A stretch of DNA of 64,000 nucleotides from Circinella umbellata (taxonomy: Eukaryota > Mucoromycota > Mucoromycetes > Mucorales > Lichtheimiaceae), in contig JAIWNF010000070.1 of assembly GCA_025093555.1 (NCBI GenBank), forward strand, positions 1-64,000, read 5' to 3'. Made by a program: the position numbers and the translations under genes. A model generated the notes under the pieces. That model did no database searches. It saw only the letters and a program-made list of their open reading frames with translations, and was not told the DNA's origin. Position 1 is the first letter of the stretch, and every line of letters starts with the position of its first letter. This document shows positions 30,493 through 42,660 of this stretch, in pieces.

Positions 30493-30975
30493 TCCATTTT
30501 TCTTTTAATCCACTCTTATAAAATTTCCCCTATTTCTTATTATATACTATATATACTTTCCTCAAAAAAAAAAAAAAAGAAACGACCAAAAAATATGAAT
30601 AATTATAAAAAAAAACAAAAGAAGAAAAAAAAAGAAGATTATATTTATATCCATTTTATTACTAACAGCTCCGCTTTTTCTATTTTTACGCACAGACCAC
30701 CGATGAGGCTTGACACATGAAAGCTTAATTTTGATTTTGCATAATTTTTCTTTTTTCCTATTTTCTCTCTGATCCCTACAATTGTGTTTTTCTCCTTTTT
30801 CCCTTGTCATATAAGGGTCGTTTATCTTTTCTCTCTCTGTTGAATAATCAATGATATTTTAACTTGCACTTCGGGACGGGCATATGCTCCATAGAGCGCG
30901 GCCCCATAGAAAATCCCATCAATAAAATAAACAGTTTCATCTCGGCTATCTTGTTGTCGTCTATTTTTTTTTTAG

Positions 30976-32300
30976 AATCTTACGTAGGAAATTACATCAA
31001 AGATTTATTTACTTTTGAACAGCAATTTTATATTTAGATGTATAAACGTATATAAAGATATTATAAAAAATAGTAAAATTACAATAACACAATACGGCCA
31101 TAGAAGCTTATAGAACCAGTAATCATCAAGATTCAAGTTAAGAGTATATATCTTCTAATTGTTGATTTAACATCTCCAAATCGTTATTATTTCTAGCCAA
31201 TAATAATAAAATTAATTTTGTCATTACTACCAAAAGCTAAACGCCCACTTTTAATCAACCTGCAATCAAATACAGCTCCTACCCACCCCTGTAGAATCAA
31301 TAATGACAAATGTAATATTAAAAAAGCTTTAGCTTCATCACTAATAATAGCACCTAATTTAATAATGCATAAAGAAAATAAAATTTAAATTTCTGTTTCA
31401 TAAGAATTAATTTATAGTCTTCCTAGTAAATTTCACAAAATAAGAAGTCCTATTACGGCAGCAACTCAATTATTAAAGAGATATAATAATACAGAGGGAC
31501 ATAAAGTGCATTTAGCTAAACTGATCAACCATTAGTAAATATATCTAAAATTAGACCATAAACTGTTTGTATATCTTTTGAAATGGATTGTCCACCACCA
31601 CAAGAGGACTATCTATATAGCAACTCTAGCATTTTAGTAAGCTCTATTATGATGATAAATCAAAATCAAAATAATAATTTATTATCATGGAAAAAGTAGA
31701 AGTTATTTATGATCAGTTCAAAGCAGCTACTGATAATAATAATATAGAACCTGACGTTAACAATTTTACCACATGCATATTATATATTATATTTGACAAA
31801 CATTCGAAATCATGCAAATATAAGATAAACAAAGTGAAGATCACTTCCAATCATATATAATATATTTGGTTTCTTGACATATATATTGAATTGTAAACAA
31901 TTTTTCATCTTTAAAATAAATATCAACAAATAAAATAGTTTTGAATCTTCATAGATAATATTTATGAATATATAACAGAATTTAAATGTTCATCTTCGTA
32001 ACAAAAACCCTGCAAAATAAAGAGAAAAAAAAAGATAGAGGAAAAAAAACGGTTAGTCTATTTTTCACTAATAAGTCCGTTTTTTCTATTTTACATATTT
32101 TTCATACAGAGCATCGATGAGGCTTGACTTTTTTTTTCTTATCATGTATATATCCTCTCTCTCTTTCTCTTTTAAATAATTACTATTATTTTTAGCTTGT
32201 ACGCTGGAACAGACATATGTTCCATAGAACATAACCCTATATAAAATTGTATTAAAGATAAAACAGCCAGTTTTATTTCACTCATCTTATTCTTTTTTTT
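30976..32300 (+). mobile_element. Old, internally deleted LINE copy, head-to-tail with the first
   Basis: Ordered, diverged matches to the element just upstream: 31060-31085 with its 5' region, 31190-31430 with the start of ORF1 (25330-25590), 31575-31775 with the middle of ORF2 (27722-27915, including AATATAGAACCTGAC), and 32050-32300 with the 3' segment 30655-30975 (GATGAGGCTTGAC, CATATG-TCCATAGA). Sequence between these blocks has been lost and no ORF survives. Many differences in the 3' segment are G to A or C to T relative to the younger copy. Confidence 0.65.
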
Positions 32301-32755
32301 TTATTTAACCATACGTACTCTGGGTTAAAAAATGACCCACTTCGGAAGAAAAAAGACAGAGGAAGAGAAATGGAACATTGATGAGATACCAAGAAATCAA
32401 AGAAAAAAATTAAGAGAGAAAAAGATGTGAGGCAGATAAAAATGGCTTGCTCTTTGTTTTATATGTAACTAGGGAATTATAGCTTACTTCTCCACCCTCT
32501 ACTAATAATGTTAATTAAAAAGTTGAGTTGCATTTAACAATAGTGGTAAAAAGTACAAGTAAGAACTTCGGCTATTGACACAATCATTATGACAATAATA
32601 TCCTCGTTTGTAAAATAAAAGCTTTTTATAATCGCATATAATTTTAGTAAGAAAAAAGTAATTAATGATATTGACAACAGTAGCTTACTCGCTGTTTATT
32701 ATATATATCTAATGTATCCATAGAAATTGTTCAAGAAAAGAAAGAAAGAAATTGA
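32301..32755. other. Intergenic, nothing recognised
   Basis: A+T-rich DNA between the LINE relic and the 3' end of the kinase gene. It probably includes the kinase 3' UTR. No other feature seen. Confidence 0.5.
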
Positions 32756-35700
32756 TTATATTGGTGATAACGATGAAGCCCACCCGTTGGCTTCAGTGAC
32801 AAATTGTGCTTGTGCTTCATAAATATTGAGCAGTTGATTAAGTGTATTTATAGTAGATTGCATAAGAATGGGTATTCCTACAACAGTAGAAATAAAAGAG
32901 CATACTGTTTGTGAGATTATTACTAGTATGGATAAAAGTAAAAAATAATAATAATACCTTGAATCAAAACAAAACGAATTCTTGCAAAAGAACATGAATG
33001 GTATTGATTTATGCTGCTTTCATTATCATTATTATTATCAGTTGAATGCGCTTTCAAAATATGAATGTTACAAAGAAATTGAAGTTGTCTGTCTTCTTTT
33101 GATAAAAAGTTAATTATAGATGATGGTACTATATAGTTTTTAAATTTTAAAGAGTAAAAAGAACACCCATATGAGCTAATCCTATAACTTTTTCTTGTTT
33201 CGCTTATTATAACCCTTATCAAAATAAAAAGCTTACATGTATTAGCAAGCATGGAACCAGCCCATATTATTTGTCCATCGGGATATAAATGTCCATCAGT
33301 CAAACAACCTTCGAAATTCTGTATAACACACAAGTTGTACATTTTTAAAGAAGACAATTAGTTACTGGTATTTATTATTTCAATAAACAAGAAGTAAGCA
33401 TAAAATGATAATAAATCACCTGGTTTAGTATCTGTTGAAGCTTGCCTGCAGCTTCACCTCTATGTCTAGCAGCACAATCTATGGTATAGATCTTTGTGTT
33501 TGATTTCAATAAAAATATCGATCAATAGAATGCTTATTAATATAATAACCCGTATAATAAAAACTACTTTGTTAACTTACCTTTGGTAATGCTGATATAT
33601 TGCTTTTACTTAGCTGTCGCTGGTGCTCTTGTAATATTTTTTCTTCAAACCAAACCATGGAATAAAAAAACCATCGATAAAGTTTGTTTGTCAAATAAAA
33701 TGATAATGTATCCTTTTGTCCGTCGCTTAGTAATCGTTGTTGTTCTTGTCTCAACCTATTATAATTATGATTATTGTTTTTGTTAAAGAAACTCTTTTTG
33801 ATGTCTATGAAATCACGTTTCTTCAATGTCAATGTCTTTTTTTGTTGATCTTGAAATAATCGATGTATATCTTGTATAAATCCAAATGGTCGCCTGAAAA
33901 ATAATGGTATTTTTTTATCATTATGTTCACGCTGCTCCCACTGATATAATGATGATAGTGTGATGCGGCAAATCATTGTACTGTCATCGTCTAAATATTT
34001 ATTTATATTCATGTCATTACTACATGTATCATAAGGGAATGCAACATCTTGTGAAATTATAGCTTCTGCAATGCCGGATTTGAAATGTGGAATGGAGTTG
34101 TTGCTTTTGGTATTTATAAAAGTTGAAAATAAAGGGTACACATTGAAGGGATTTTTTTCTGCCGAGTAATGGTACTCTACCGTATTGCGACTGCTACCAT
34201 CATTCTCATTTTGATGAAACAAAATTTCTAATGAAGAAGAAGGAATATTGTAATTTTTGATGCTATAATTTTGAGAAAAAAAAAACAGGTGATTAGTGAA
34301 TAAAAGTGACAGAGAACAAAAGAAAAGATAGAAATATAGTCATTTAAAGTTGATTATACTAACCACTCAGGCCCATCAGAAGCAGTGTATAAATTGTTTC
34401 TTAGTTTATCATGTTCATTATTTAAAATATCAGAGAAGTTTTTACCATTTTTTGTTATTATTGTCGTTGTTGGGGATGATGAAGATAATGATGAAGAAGT
34501 GAGCTCGTGACGATTGGACCAAAGCAAATTTCGTCGAATCAAAAATTGTTGCTTTTCATTATAAAAATACTTTGTCACAGACATAGTAGTTGAGTTGCAT
34601 AAACATTGACATAAAAATAGTGCATCATCGTCGCCATCCATATCACTACTGCTACTACTACTACTACTACTACTACTGGTCATAAAATTGTTGCTATCAC
34701 AACAGAGCTGTACCTTATCATATAAAGATAAAGGTAGGCGATAGGAAGGCGGTATTAATAGCGGCGAAGCGTCAGTGTTGTGAGTAGTAGTGATAGTAGG
34801 GCTATTATTATTGACCGGACAAGTACCGGGCAGGTGATCGTATTTATTATCTTGACCTGTACCATTATTTTTCTTACGTGCAAAACGTTCTGCACGTTTC
34901 TGCAGGAGCCAAAACGTAAGCTTCTGTACATTTGGTCTATAGAAAAAAAGTAGCAACAAACACAAACAAACGAAGATACATCAGTATTTATTTTGTTTCT
35001 GTCATCTAACAAAACATCTTTGTTACTTTATAACTTACTCATTAGACAAAAGAGCAGCTATAATATTTTGCTGTGGCATGTTTCTCCAAAGAACTTTAAG
35101 AGTTTCCCAAACTGTGCCATGGAGAATTTCTGGGCTTGTTATCACCGGATTTTGAAGTTGTCGAAGCATGACAGTAGTAGTATCACAGCTAGTGTAACGA
35201 CGTAGTATGACATTATTATTTAGTAATGGTAGCAAGGGCGTTAATGATGTTGTTATCCAAGGGTGAGAAATAATCTCGCTCATCTAAAAAATAAATAAAT
35301 AAATAAACCACACAAGGCAAAAAAAGGTTATATTAATATTTTTTTTTTTAAAAAAAGAAACCAGCAATTTATTTGCCCTACTGGTGACAATTTCCTACCG
35401 TGATACGCTTAGTAGGATCCAAAATAAGCATACGTCGAATAAGATTTTTTACTGAAGATGACAAGTAATCAGGCAATTTTCGGTGACGCCCTGATTTAAT
35501 TTTAGCAAGTAGTCGAGGTACATGATCATCATCAAATGGAAATCTTCCTGTCAATAAAACATATAAAATGACCCCGCACGACCATACGTCCACCGCGAAT
35601 CCCAAATATGGTTTTCCCTAATAAGGTAATTTTGCCAGCTCGCTTAAACAAAATAAAATCGGGCTCATCATCTTACATGTATATAAACAAACGAACAAAC

Positions 35701-36827
35701 AAAACAATAGTGCAACTGATAAGAATAAAATATATTTTTAACGTACCCTCACTATCTCTGGACTAGCATAATGTGGAGAACTATATAAAAGATTATATTG
35801 AAAATAAAAAAGGCCATATTATTAGAGTGAAAAGTACCTTTCCACCCCCAAATTACCCCCAGTAGTGCTTGCTATACACGAGCTCTCAATATAACCCAAT
35901 CTTAATTATTTTCCCCTCCCCTGATCTAGAAAACAAAAAAAAAACATAAACAATAAATAAAAAGACAAAAATGAATCTTTACCCGCAACTTGTTTTAAGT
36001 AAAGATTCGGAAGGTTGAATTGTTGCCATGCCAAAATCGGCAACTTTTAAGACCTTCTTATCTCGATCAATTAAAATATTCTCAGGTTTCAAGTCTCGAT
36101 GACTAAAATATGTTCATTTTTTTAAAAAGAAAAGTTGTAATTACTTTTATATTTATTGTTGTTATTTTTAATGGTAATATATATGTTTACACCCTGCCAC
36201 GAAAAAAATACAAAAGAAAAAAAAGACTTGAGGAAATAATTACCAAATATGATGTGTGTGACACCATGCCACAGCTGTTACTAACTGGATAAAAAGGGCT
36301 CGGGCTTCAGACTCGACAAGGCGACCTTGTCCGGCTAAGACATGATAAAGTTCTCCACCATCTACATACTCTGTAACAAAATAAACATAGTTGGAATCTT
36401 GAAGAACTTGCTTCAATGTAATTAAATGCGGATGATGAATAAGTTGTAATATTGCTAATTCTCGCTCTACTGTATGAGCAACACTAGTGGATGAAAGTAA
36501 ATGACGACGCGAAATCATTTTAATCGCGACGTACTCTCCTGTGTCTCTATGTTTTGCAAGTTTTACTTGACCTTAAAGAATATAAAGAGAAGTTGGAAAT
36601 GTTAAACTATGTAAGCATATAAAAAGAGTATTATCGGTGGCTGTTGTCGTCTTTGTGAAATTATACATAATCTGTGTGGTGTATATTATTTTACCGGATG
36701 ATCCACGACCGATCGTTCGTATTAATAAATAATCTCCAACTTGTTGTAGTCGCCGTTTAGGTCTAGACGTACTACTACTTGATGTAGGTAGTATATATTT
36801 AGTCAGATAAATCATCCAGTGTTTCAT
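32756..36827 (-). CDS. Ser/Thr kinase of the Gin4/Hsl1/Nim1 (CAMK/AMPK-related) type
   Basis: Twelve exons keep phase: 36827-36695, 36571-36244, 36102-35983, 35780-35747, 35617-35399, 35283-35039, 34936-34364, 34262-33581, 33491-33420, 33318-33237, 33128-32958, 32877-32756, giving 926 residues. The N-terminal kinase domain (about 30-290) has GRGSSGQV, AIKMI, an alpha-C Glu (VEREL), [11 protein letters not shown], and the activation segment [14 protein letters not shown], which is characteristic of the Nim1/Gin4/Hsl1 and BRSK group. A low-complexity middle follows. The C-terminal 70 residues ([20 protein letters not shown]) resemble a small KA1-like membrane-binding fold; this is tentative. 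In yeasts this family works at the cortex/bud neck and inhibits Wee1. Exon 7 ends at a GTTAGT donor. Confidence 0.85.
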
Positions 36828-37442
36828 AAGGGGCAGAAAAAAACAACAACAAAGATGGTGCTTTTTATATTTCTTTTTCTTCTTTCACTTTATATTTTTT
36901 TTTTAAGTTTGCTTTTTTTTAAGAAAAAGGAAAAAGAAAGAAGATTTAAAAAATAAAAAAAGAGAAAATACTTTAAAAATATCCAAAAGAGATCATTTAA
37001 TAGGGGATCACAAGAAGGAGTCTGTTTTTTTATCTTTCCTGGATTAAGAAAGAGAAAAGGCCGTTAACTCTCAGATACACTGATTTATGGGGACAACCCA
37101 TCAAAAAAAATATGTGCCGCCAATCTTTCTTTATGTATGTATAAACTATGGTAGTGGGGGCTGGTTGGGGTAAGACATAGTGAGAAATAGACCTCCATCG
37201 AATTTTTTTTATGGGTTGTCACATGTTCACTCACCTGCTTGAAACGAAACTAGAAATTCCATTTGTACTATAGTCTCCATTTCTATACCTCAGTAATCTT
37301 ATATCCGTACGCAGACAAAAAATAAAGTAAATAAATGTCAACTATTATTATTGCTTTGAAAGTAATATATAAATAGAAGTAGATATATTTATTGATAGGA
37401 TGGAATATTAATAATAAATTTCTATGATCATAGTACTTTTTA
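36828..37442. other. Kinase promoter region and ZIP gene 3' flank
   Basis: Intergenic DNA with A/T homopolymers. It should contain the promoter and 5' UTR of the kinase (left) and the 3' UTR of the ZIP gene (right), both transcribed leftwards. No specific motif identified. Confidence 0.5.
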
Positions 37443-38989
37443 TTACAATGATTTTAAAACGGCAGTTAAACCGACGAAGAAGATGCCTAAAAAGAAAAAT
37501 GGAAGAACGTATCGATGGTTGGTATCTGCTTTAATGGCTTGAGGGAGCATACTCTACATACCAATAATGTAAATATCATGGTTAGCTTTGATACATACAT
37601 ACATACATATATATAGAGAGATAGAGAGAGAGAGAGTCAAAAGAAAAATAACTTACTTGTATAGTAATAAGTGTCATCATCCCGCTGACAACTGCAAATG
37701 TAATTCCAAACATAAGATTTTCTTTATCTGAATCAATATTACGCATCAATAAAAGGCCCAATAAAGCACCAATAGGTTGTGATAATCCACCTAATAATGC
37801 TGCCCAACCAAATGCTGCCGTACGTGATTTGAGTGCAAGGTATAATGGCAATGCGATCATAAATCCTTCTGTTAAATTATGGATCGACATGGCTGCAGCA
37901 ACAGCCCATCCAAGCTTTTCCGATGCTTTATTTGATATAAACATAATTAATCCCTCTGCATAAACAAAAAAAAAAGGTTGGAAAAGTCTTTAGTATTTTT
38001 TTTAAGTTAAATTGTTGCCTAGTAATTCCCATTATCCTTTTTTTATCGTTACCAGGAAATTTATGAACTCCTATGGCAACTGCCGTTTGGATACCAATAC
38101 GTAATAGATCTGACTTCTGATTTTGGAATTCATGTTGATGATGTGTATTATGGTCATGATGTGCATCGCTATGTTCATGTTCATGTTCATGATGATGATG
38201 GTGATGACTATGGGGATGAAATCTGAAATGAGCCTCTCTAAATAATTGTGGGTGATGATGATGACTGTGATGATAATTGGTTGATCCATAATCATGTCCA
38301 TGAACTTGCGGATTGTTTAGCTTGCTAATAATGGGTTGATGTTCACCATGATTATTATCTTGTTGCTGTTGATGGTGGGAATGTTGATTGGAGCCAGGTA
38401 CATTACTTTCTTCATCATTATTATATAAATGCTCTTCTTCTTCTGACGATGACGATGAGTCATGTTCCATATCACAGGGTGATGACGGGGGCCCACCACA
38501 TGCATGAATTGCATCAGGCGTTAAAGCATGGATTACTTTTGTTAAGCCCAAAGTAAAAAGTGCACCACCAAAAAAACATAAATATAGCAAATAAGATTTG
38601 GATGCGCTTAGACGTTGTCGTGATGCAGGTAAGAGAACGGCAAGTGATGAAAATAATAATACACCAGACGCAAGTGCCATGGATGCAGCAAGAAAAGACT
38701 GATTTTCAAGAATAGTATTACGACCCGCTGACCAACAGTTGCATTTATCAATAAACACAACTGACGCTATAATAAATAAATAAATAAATACGTAAATAAA
38801 TAATATTTGTTAAATCTCAACTTTCTTTGTTTCCATCATTCAATGTCTTTTCTTTTTTGAACATTTTCAACATTCCTCAATTTAAATCCCTTCCCCTTGG
38901 AAAAAGAAAAAGAAAAATATACCTCCCAGTATACAAGCGGTAGAAGAAATAAAAACTAAAAGCCAGCCTTGTAGATCTTCATTACTCAT
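37443..38989 (-). CDS. ZIP-family metal (zinc) transporter
   Basis: Exons 38989-38923, 38766-38053, 37955-37657 and 37553-37443 encode 396 residues. Several hydrophobic segments are visible: the N-terminal LLVFISSTACILG, then ASMALASGVLLFSSLAVLL and LYLCFFGGALFTLG, a long His-rich loop, then the ZIP core HKFPEGLIMFISNKAS and SIHNLTEGFMIALPLYL, whose His and Glu residues form the transport site, and a final FFFLGIFFVGLTAVL. The loop (about residues 115-235) is extremely His-rich (HHHHHHEHEHEH) and should bind Zn. The sequence looks closest to the ZRT3/ZIP subgroup that exports zinc from storage compartments, but the location is not certain. The last exon is phase 0. Confidence 0.9.
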
Positions 38990-39227
38990 GCTTATGATTG
39001 AAAGATTAAAACCAAAAAAAAGGAAATAAAAAAATATGTATATGGCGTGTATACTGGTAATATAAAGAATAAAAAAAAATAGGGAGGTTAATAAAGAACA
39101 AGAGTTATAATTAAATGGGGGTGTTATGGGGTAAAAAAGAATAACTGGTCGGGTCCCCATTTTCTACTATAAAAAGTAGCGCGGTTCATTATTGGTTTTT
39201 TCCTTTTGCGTCTTGTTCATTATCATT

Positions 39228-40688
39228 TTTGCGTCTTGATTATCAGATAATTTACACGCTCATTATTATATGGTTTTTGATGGATAGTTTTTCATCTACC
39301 AATAAAACTTAAAGCTGTGTGTAAATCATTTGTTTCTACACAATATTATTGTTTCTTATCAGTTACGAACTCCTTTCTCTATGTATTCAAGTTATATCCA
39401 TTGATATGTAATAATGAAGAAAAAACAGCTTTAATGGAAGATGTTGAGTATAGTACAGCATTAAACATGGTCAAGCACTCGCAAATATATTCTTGCCATT
39501 ACAGCAAGTTTGGATTCTGGACAACTTTTATCTTTTATGATTATTGAAATTTTGCAGGAGAACTCATGAATATATAATTTTTGTTGAAATGGGTGTTTAA
39601 CTGGTATGACTAATTTCTTTTTACATGTTAGAGGGTATACATCTTATATCGTGACATATATATAATAATGGGAATGGGAGTATAAAAATATATTGATTAC
39701 GTAAAGAAATGATAATTACTATTGAGAGGACAAGGGGGACACAGTTTCGAATGCATTTTTGGTTTGATTATCCTTTGGCAGCGAGACAGTATAATTTACT
39801 ACAGCATCACGCCAGGTAAATATAGAAGGGAGAGCTTCTACTGCGTCTTGAAACGATGAAAAAGATGTAGGGAGGGTAAGTTCGGCCGATCTTCTCCTTA
39901 CATAAACTTCATTATCAATTTGGACAAGTGATTCAAAAAACACCTTGTTGTGACTGGTAAGAACAGTAAATATACGTGGATAGGGAGCAGAAGCACTGGG
40001 ACTATCTGGATTAAAGACCCTCAACGCATTACGATATACTTTTTGAAAATCACTGACATTTTCCCTTTCTTTTTCATTACCAAATCTACCAGCAAATTCA
40101 ATCGTCATGATGGTTGCGTTCGGCTTTTTGTTTGTAATCATGACACCATCCCACTTGTGTCTTTTTGTTGCATCACTTTCGATACCAATCCTTTATATAC
40201 TCACAGTTAGAAATCAATTTGATAACCAATCAATTTATACATATACACCAGAAATAAAAAAACAGCCTACCATTCAATAAGCGCCTTGTCATTATATTGT
40301 AAAAATAAAGCATTGATAATGGGGATAACTCCGTATATTGCACTCGTGCGTTCATGATGATGACCAAGGATCGGGTTAAGAGGAGAAGTCATCAAGTCCA
40401 ACCTGTGTGAATGATTAATCCAACTGCTACTATTTGCACTATTTTTATTGGTCAATATACAGGACATTAAACATCTCTTACCAATTTCCAGTAATTATTT
40501 CAATGGCCCTCAAATCACGATGTTTATAAGGTCGGTAGCTGATAGGATCAATGACAGGTGTTCGTACAGCAACTATAAGATCTTCTCGTTCAGGATCCGC
40601 TTGCGAAATGGAATTCAATAGTTTTGCACAATGTTCGTCAGGAGCCCAGGTTTGGTCCACAGGTTTGTTCAATTTTTCGAATAGTTCA
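39228..40688. repeat. Inverted duplication, arm A (with intact gene)
   Basis: This segment, from 3' flank to exon 3 of the 480-aa gene, is repeated in opposite orientation at 46083-47515. The non-coding part 39228-39640 matches 47120-47515 almost base for base. Introns are present in both copies, so the duplication was at DNA level. Confidence 0.9.
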
Positions 40689-41515
40689 TGATCTAGGCTA
40701 TGCTTGAATAGCTCGAATACGCCTGTTTCAACAAAGTCAATGATCTTGAAGTTTTTAAGACTAATTTATACTATGTTAGATATGTTATTATATTTGTCGT
40801 TTTAATTTGTTCAATGCCTACCTTGTATCAAACTTGTTTACAAGCTCCATTAATGGTTGGACTTGGCTACGAAGATTCAAAGAGATACTAGAAGTAGAAT
40901 GTTTGGTGGAACTTTTTGATGTCGATGGTAAGGATGATGATGAAGAAGAAACATTGGATGTTGATGTTGATACTAACGATGACGAAATAGCATGATGTCG
41001 TTTCCTTGCACAATTTCCAATATCTTCCGCGATTGTTTCCATTAAATCAGCAGTGATATCTGTTAATTTTTCTGCTGTTTTTAATTTACGTTTATTGATT
41101 CTTTGTTGACCCGCACCTTCCCAATACTTTTGATATTCCAAACCAAACGGGGATTCATTATTATTAACTTGCTGTTGTAAGATAAACACAAAAGTGTTAG
41201 TACAGGTATAACCATAATAATAGTAATCACAAATGTAAAGATTATAGTCCTCCCACAACATCAACAACAAATATATATCCCTTTTCTTTGTTGAATAGAA
41301 CTTACAGTCATCTTTTTTCGTGCCTTGGAAATATACTTCTGATGATATTTGTCAATTTTCTCACCATAAGTCAAAGCGTTTCCAAAATACATGTTAGTAA
41401 GAGCTTTGGTAGAATCAACTTGGCGTGCGAAATCTAAGTAATCATAAACACTGCTAGCATTATTTGGTTTTAACATTTGTTCTCGAACCCATTTTTTGTG
41501 GTCAAAGTTTGACAT
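39719..41515 (-). CDS. Hypothetical protein, 480 aa, intact member of a duplicated pair
   Basis: Exons 41515-41306, 41171-40822, 40760-40482, 40402-40271 and 40190-39719 join in frame. The N-terminal part has a basic, charged stretch (NKRKLKTAEKLTDITADLME) and a long Ser/Thr run (residues about 130-165). The C-terminal part is well ordered, with DQTWAPDEHCAKLLNSI, RTPVIDPISYRPYKHRDLRA, a nuclease-like or PD-(D/E)xK-like looking stretch around HKWDGVMITN and TIMTIEFAGRFG, and QIDNEVYVRRR. No signal peptide or membrane segment is visible. I do not recognise the family. The Asp...Glu arrangement D-G-V-M...T-I-E-F-A-G is compatible with a restriction-fold nuclease but also with chance. A truncated copy lies inverted at 46083-47025. 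Confidence 0.85.
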
Positions 41516-41639
41516 GCTGAAAAAGAAAAAAAAAAGCAAAGGCAGAGGCAGACAAAAAAAAAAGAAGAGAGAGATAATTGACAGTAAAAAAAAAAGATCA
41601 AATGTAAGAAGAATGATCAAATGAAAGCGGAAGAGTGAT

Positions 41640-42660
41640 CAATGCAATGGGCGCAGCGTTTTGCCTCGTTATGGGAAGGTACTAAAAGTCGTGCCATCCT
41701 GCGGTCGTCCCATCCCCCCATGACAGCGTTTATTTTATTCCGCTGTGCTTGGTCGTGCCATTAATCCTTCCTTACTACCCTGCCCTGCCGTGAAAGTTGT
41801 ACCTTTGCATAGATAATATTTTCCAACATATAATGACGTTAAAAAAGCCGGTGCTTTTGTTTCGTTTTAAATACTTTTCTATTTGGTTCAGTAGTGTACA
41901 TTTATATTATATAAATAGAGAGCGAAATTATAACAGGGGTGAAATAAAATGATAAATAATGCGAAAGTTGATTAAATCTTTTTACTAAAGGAAAAATTTA
42001 AAAATGATATAAATTTTAGTAGTAAAAAACCATAAAATACGTACAATGACTTTTAAAAAAAAGATAAAGACCAAATGTGTATTTATAAGATAAACTATTA
42101 CCCAAAGATCATATTTGGAGTTGTAATAATGTATAAGTCAAGTTAACATACGTGTCATGTACTTCCTTTAGTCAAAAGTAATACTTACATTGATAAAGAG
42201 GGTTTGAGTAAAAGATATTCATTACGTATTACCTGATAAATAAGAATAATCTATCATCTATACACAGATATGATCTTATTATTATAAAGCTCATATATCA
42301 TAATATCAAGTGTCAATGGGCAGCTATTGAAAACGGTAGGATAGTAAGGCGTGACCGAAAACAGCGGAGTCAAATTATGGGGGAATGGCACGACCGCAGG
42401 ATGGCACGCTCTTCTCGTTATGCCGAAAGCAAGTCGGGACTGCAAATTGAGATTGCTGAGATATTATTCCGCTGTGTTTGGTCGAGCAATTAACCATTCG
42501 ATCCTTCGTTACTACTGTACCCTGTCCTGCAAGTTGTACCTTTGCATAAATAATATTTTCCAACATATAATGACGTTAAAAAACCAGCGTTTTTGTTTCG
42601 TTTTGAGTAATTTTTTTTTTTACTCAGTAGTATAATGTTACTGAATTTATTAAAGCACAT
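41640..42660. repeat. Direct and inverted repeat cluster upstream of the 480-aa gene
   Basis: 41737-41868 is repeated in direct orientation at 42464-42607 (shared TTGTACCTTTGCATA and AATATTTTCCAACATATAATG). In addition 41685-41727 is the inverse of 42361-42405 (shared GCACGACCGCAGGATGGCACG-like core). The left unit covers the presumed promoter of the gene starting at 41515. The structure suggests local duplication and inversion, or the remains of a non-autonomous element. No coding content. Confidence 0.75.

Larger units (their letters stand above)
24760..30975 (+). mobile_element. LINE (non-LTR retrotransposon), near full length, inactive
   Basis: Two-ORF element. 5' region about 24760-25299, ORF1 to 27041, ORF2 27062-30492, an A-rich tract at 30563-30578 and a 3' segment to about 30975. 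Ends were inferred by matching it to the older copy downstream: 24785-24805 resembles 31060-31085, and 30655-30975 resembles 32050-32300. ORF2 has an apurinic-type endonuclease and a reverse transcriptase but no RNase H. Non-LTR elements transpose by target-primed reverse transcription. Lesions in both ORFs mean it cannot move itself. It resembles the LINEs known from Mucorales, but membership in any named family was not tested. The 5' end lies only about 60 bp from tRNA-Ser. Confidence 0.8.

Noticed and set aside
36270..36320. Possible missing catalytic sequence between kinase exons 2 and 3
   Set aside because: Joining exon 36571-36244 to 36102-35983 restores [12 protein letters not shown] with correct phase, so nothing is missing.
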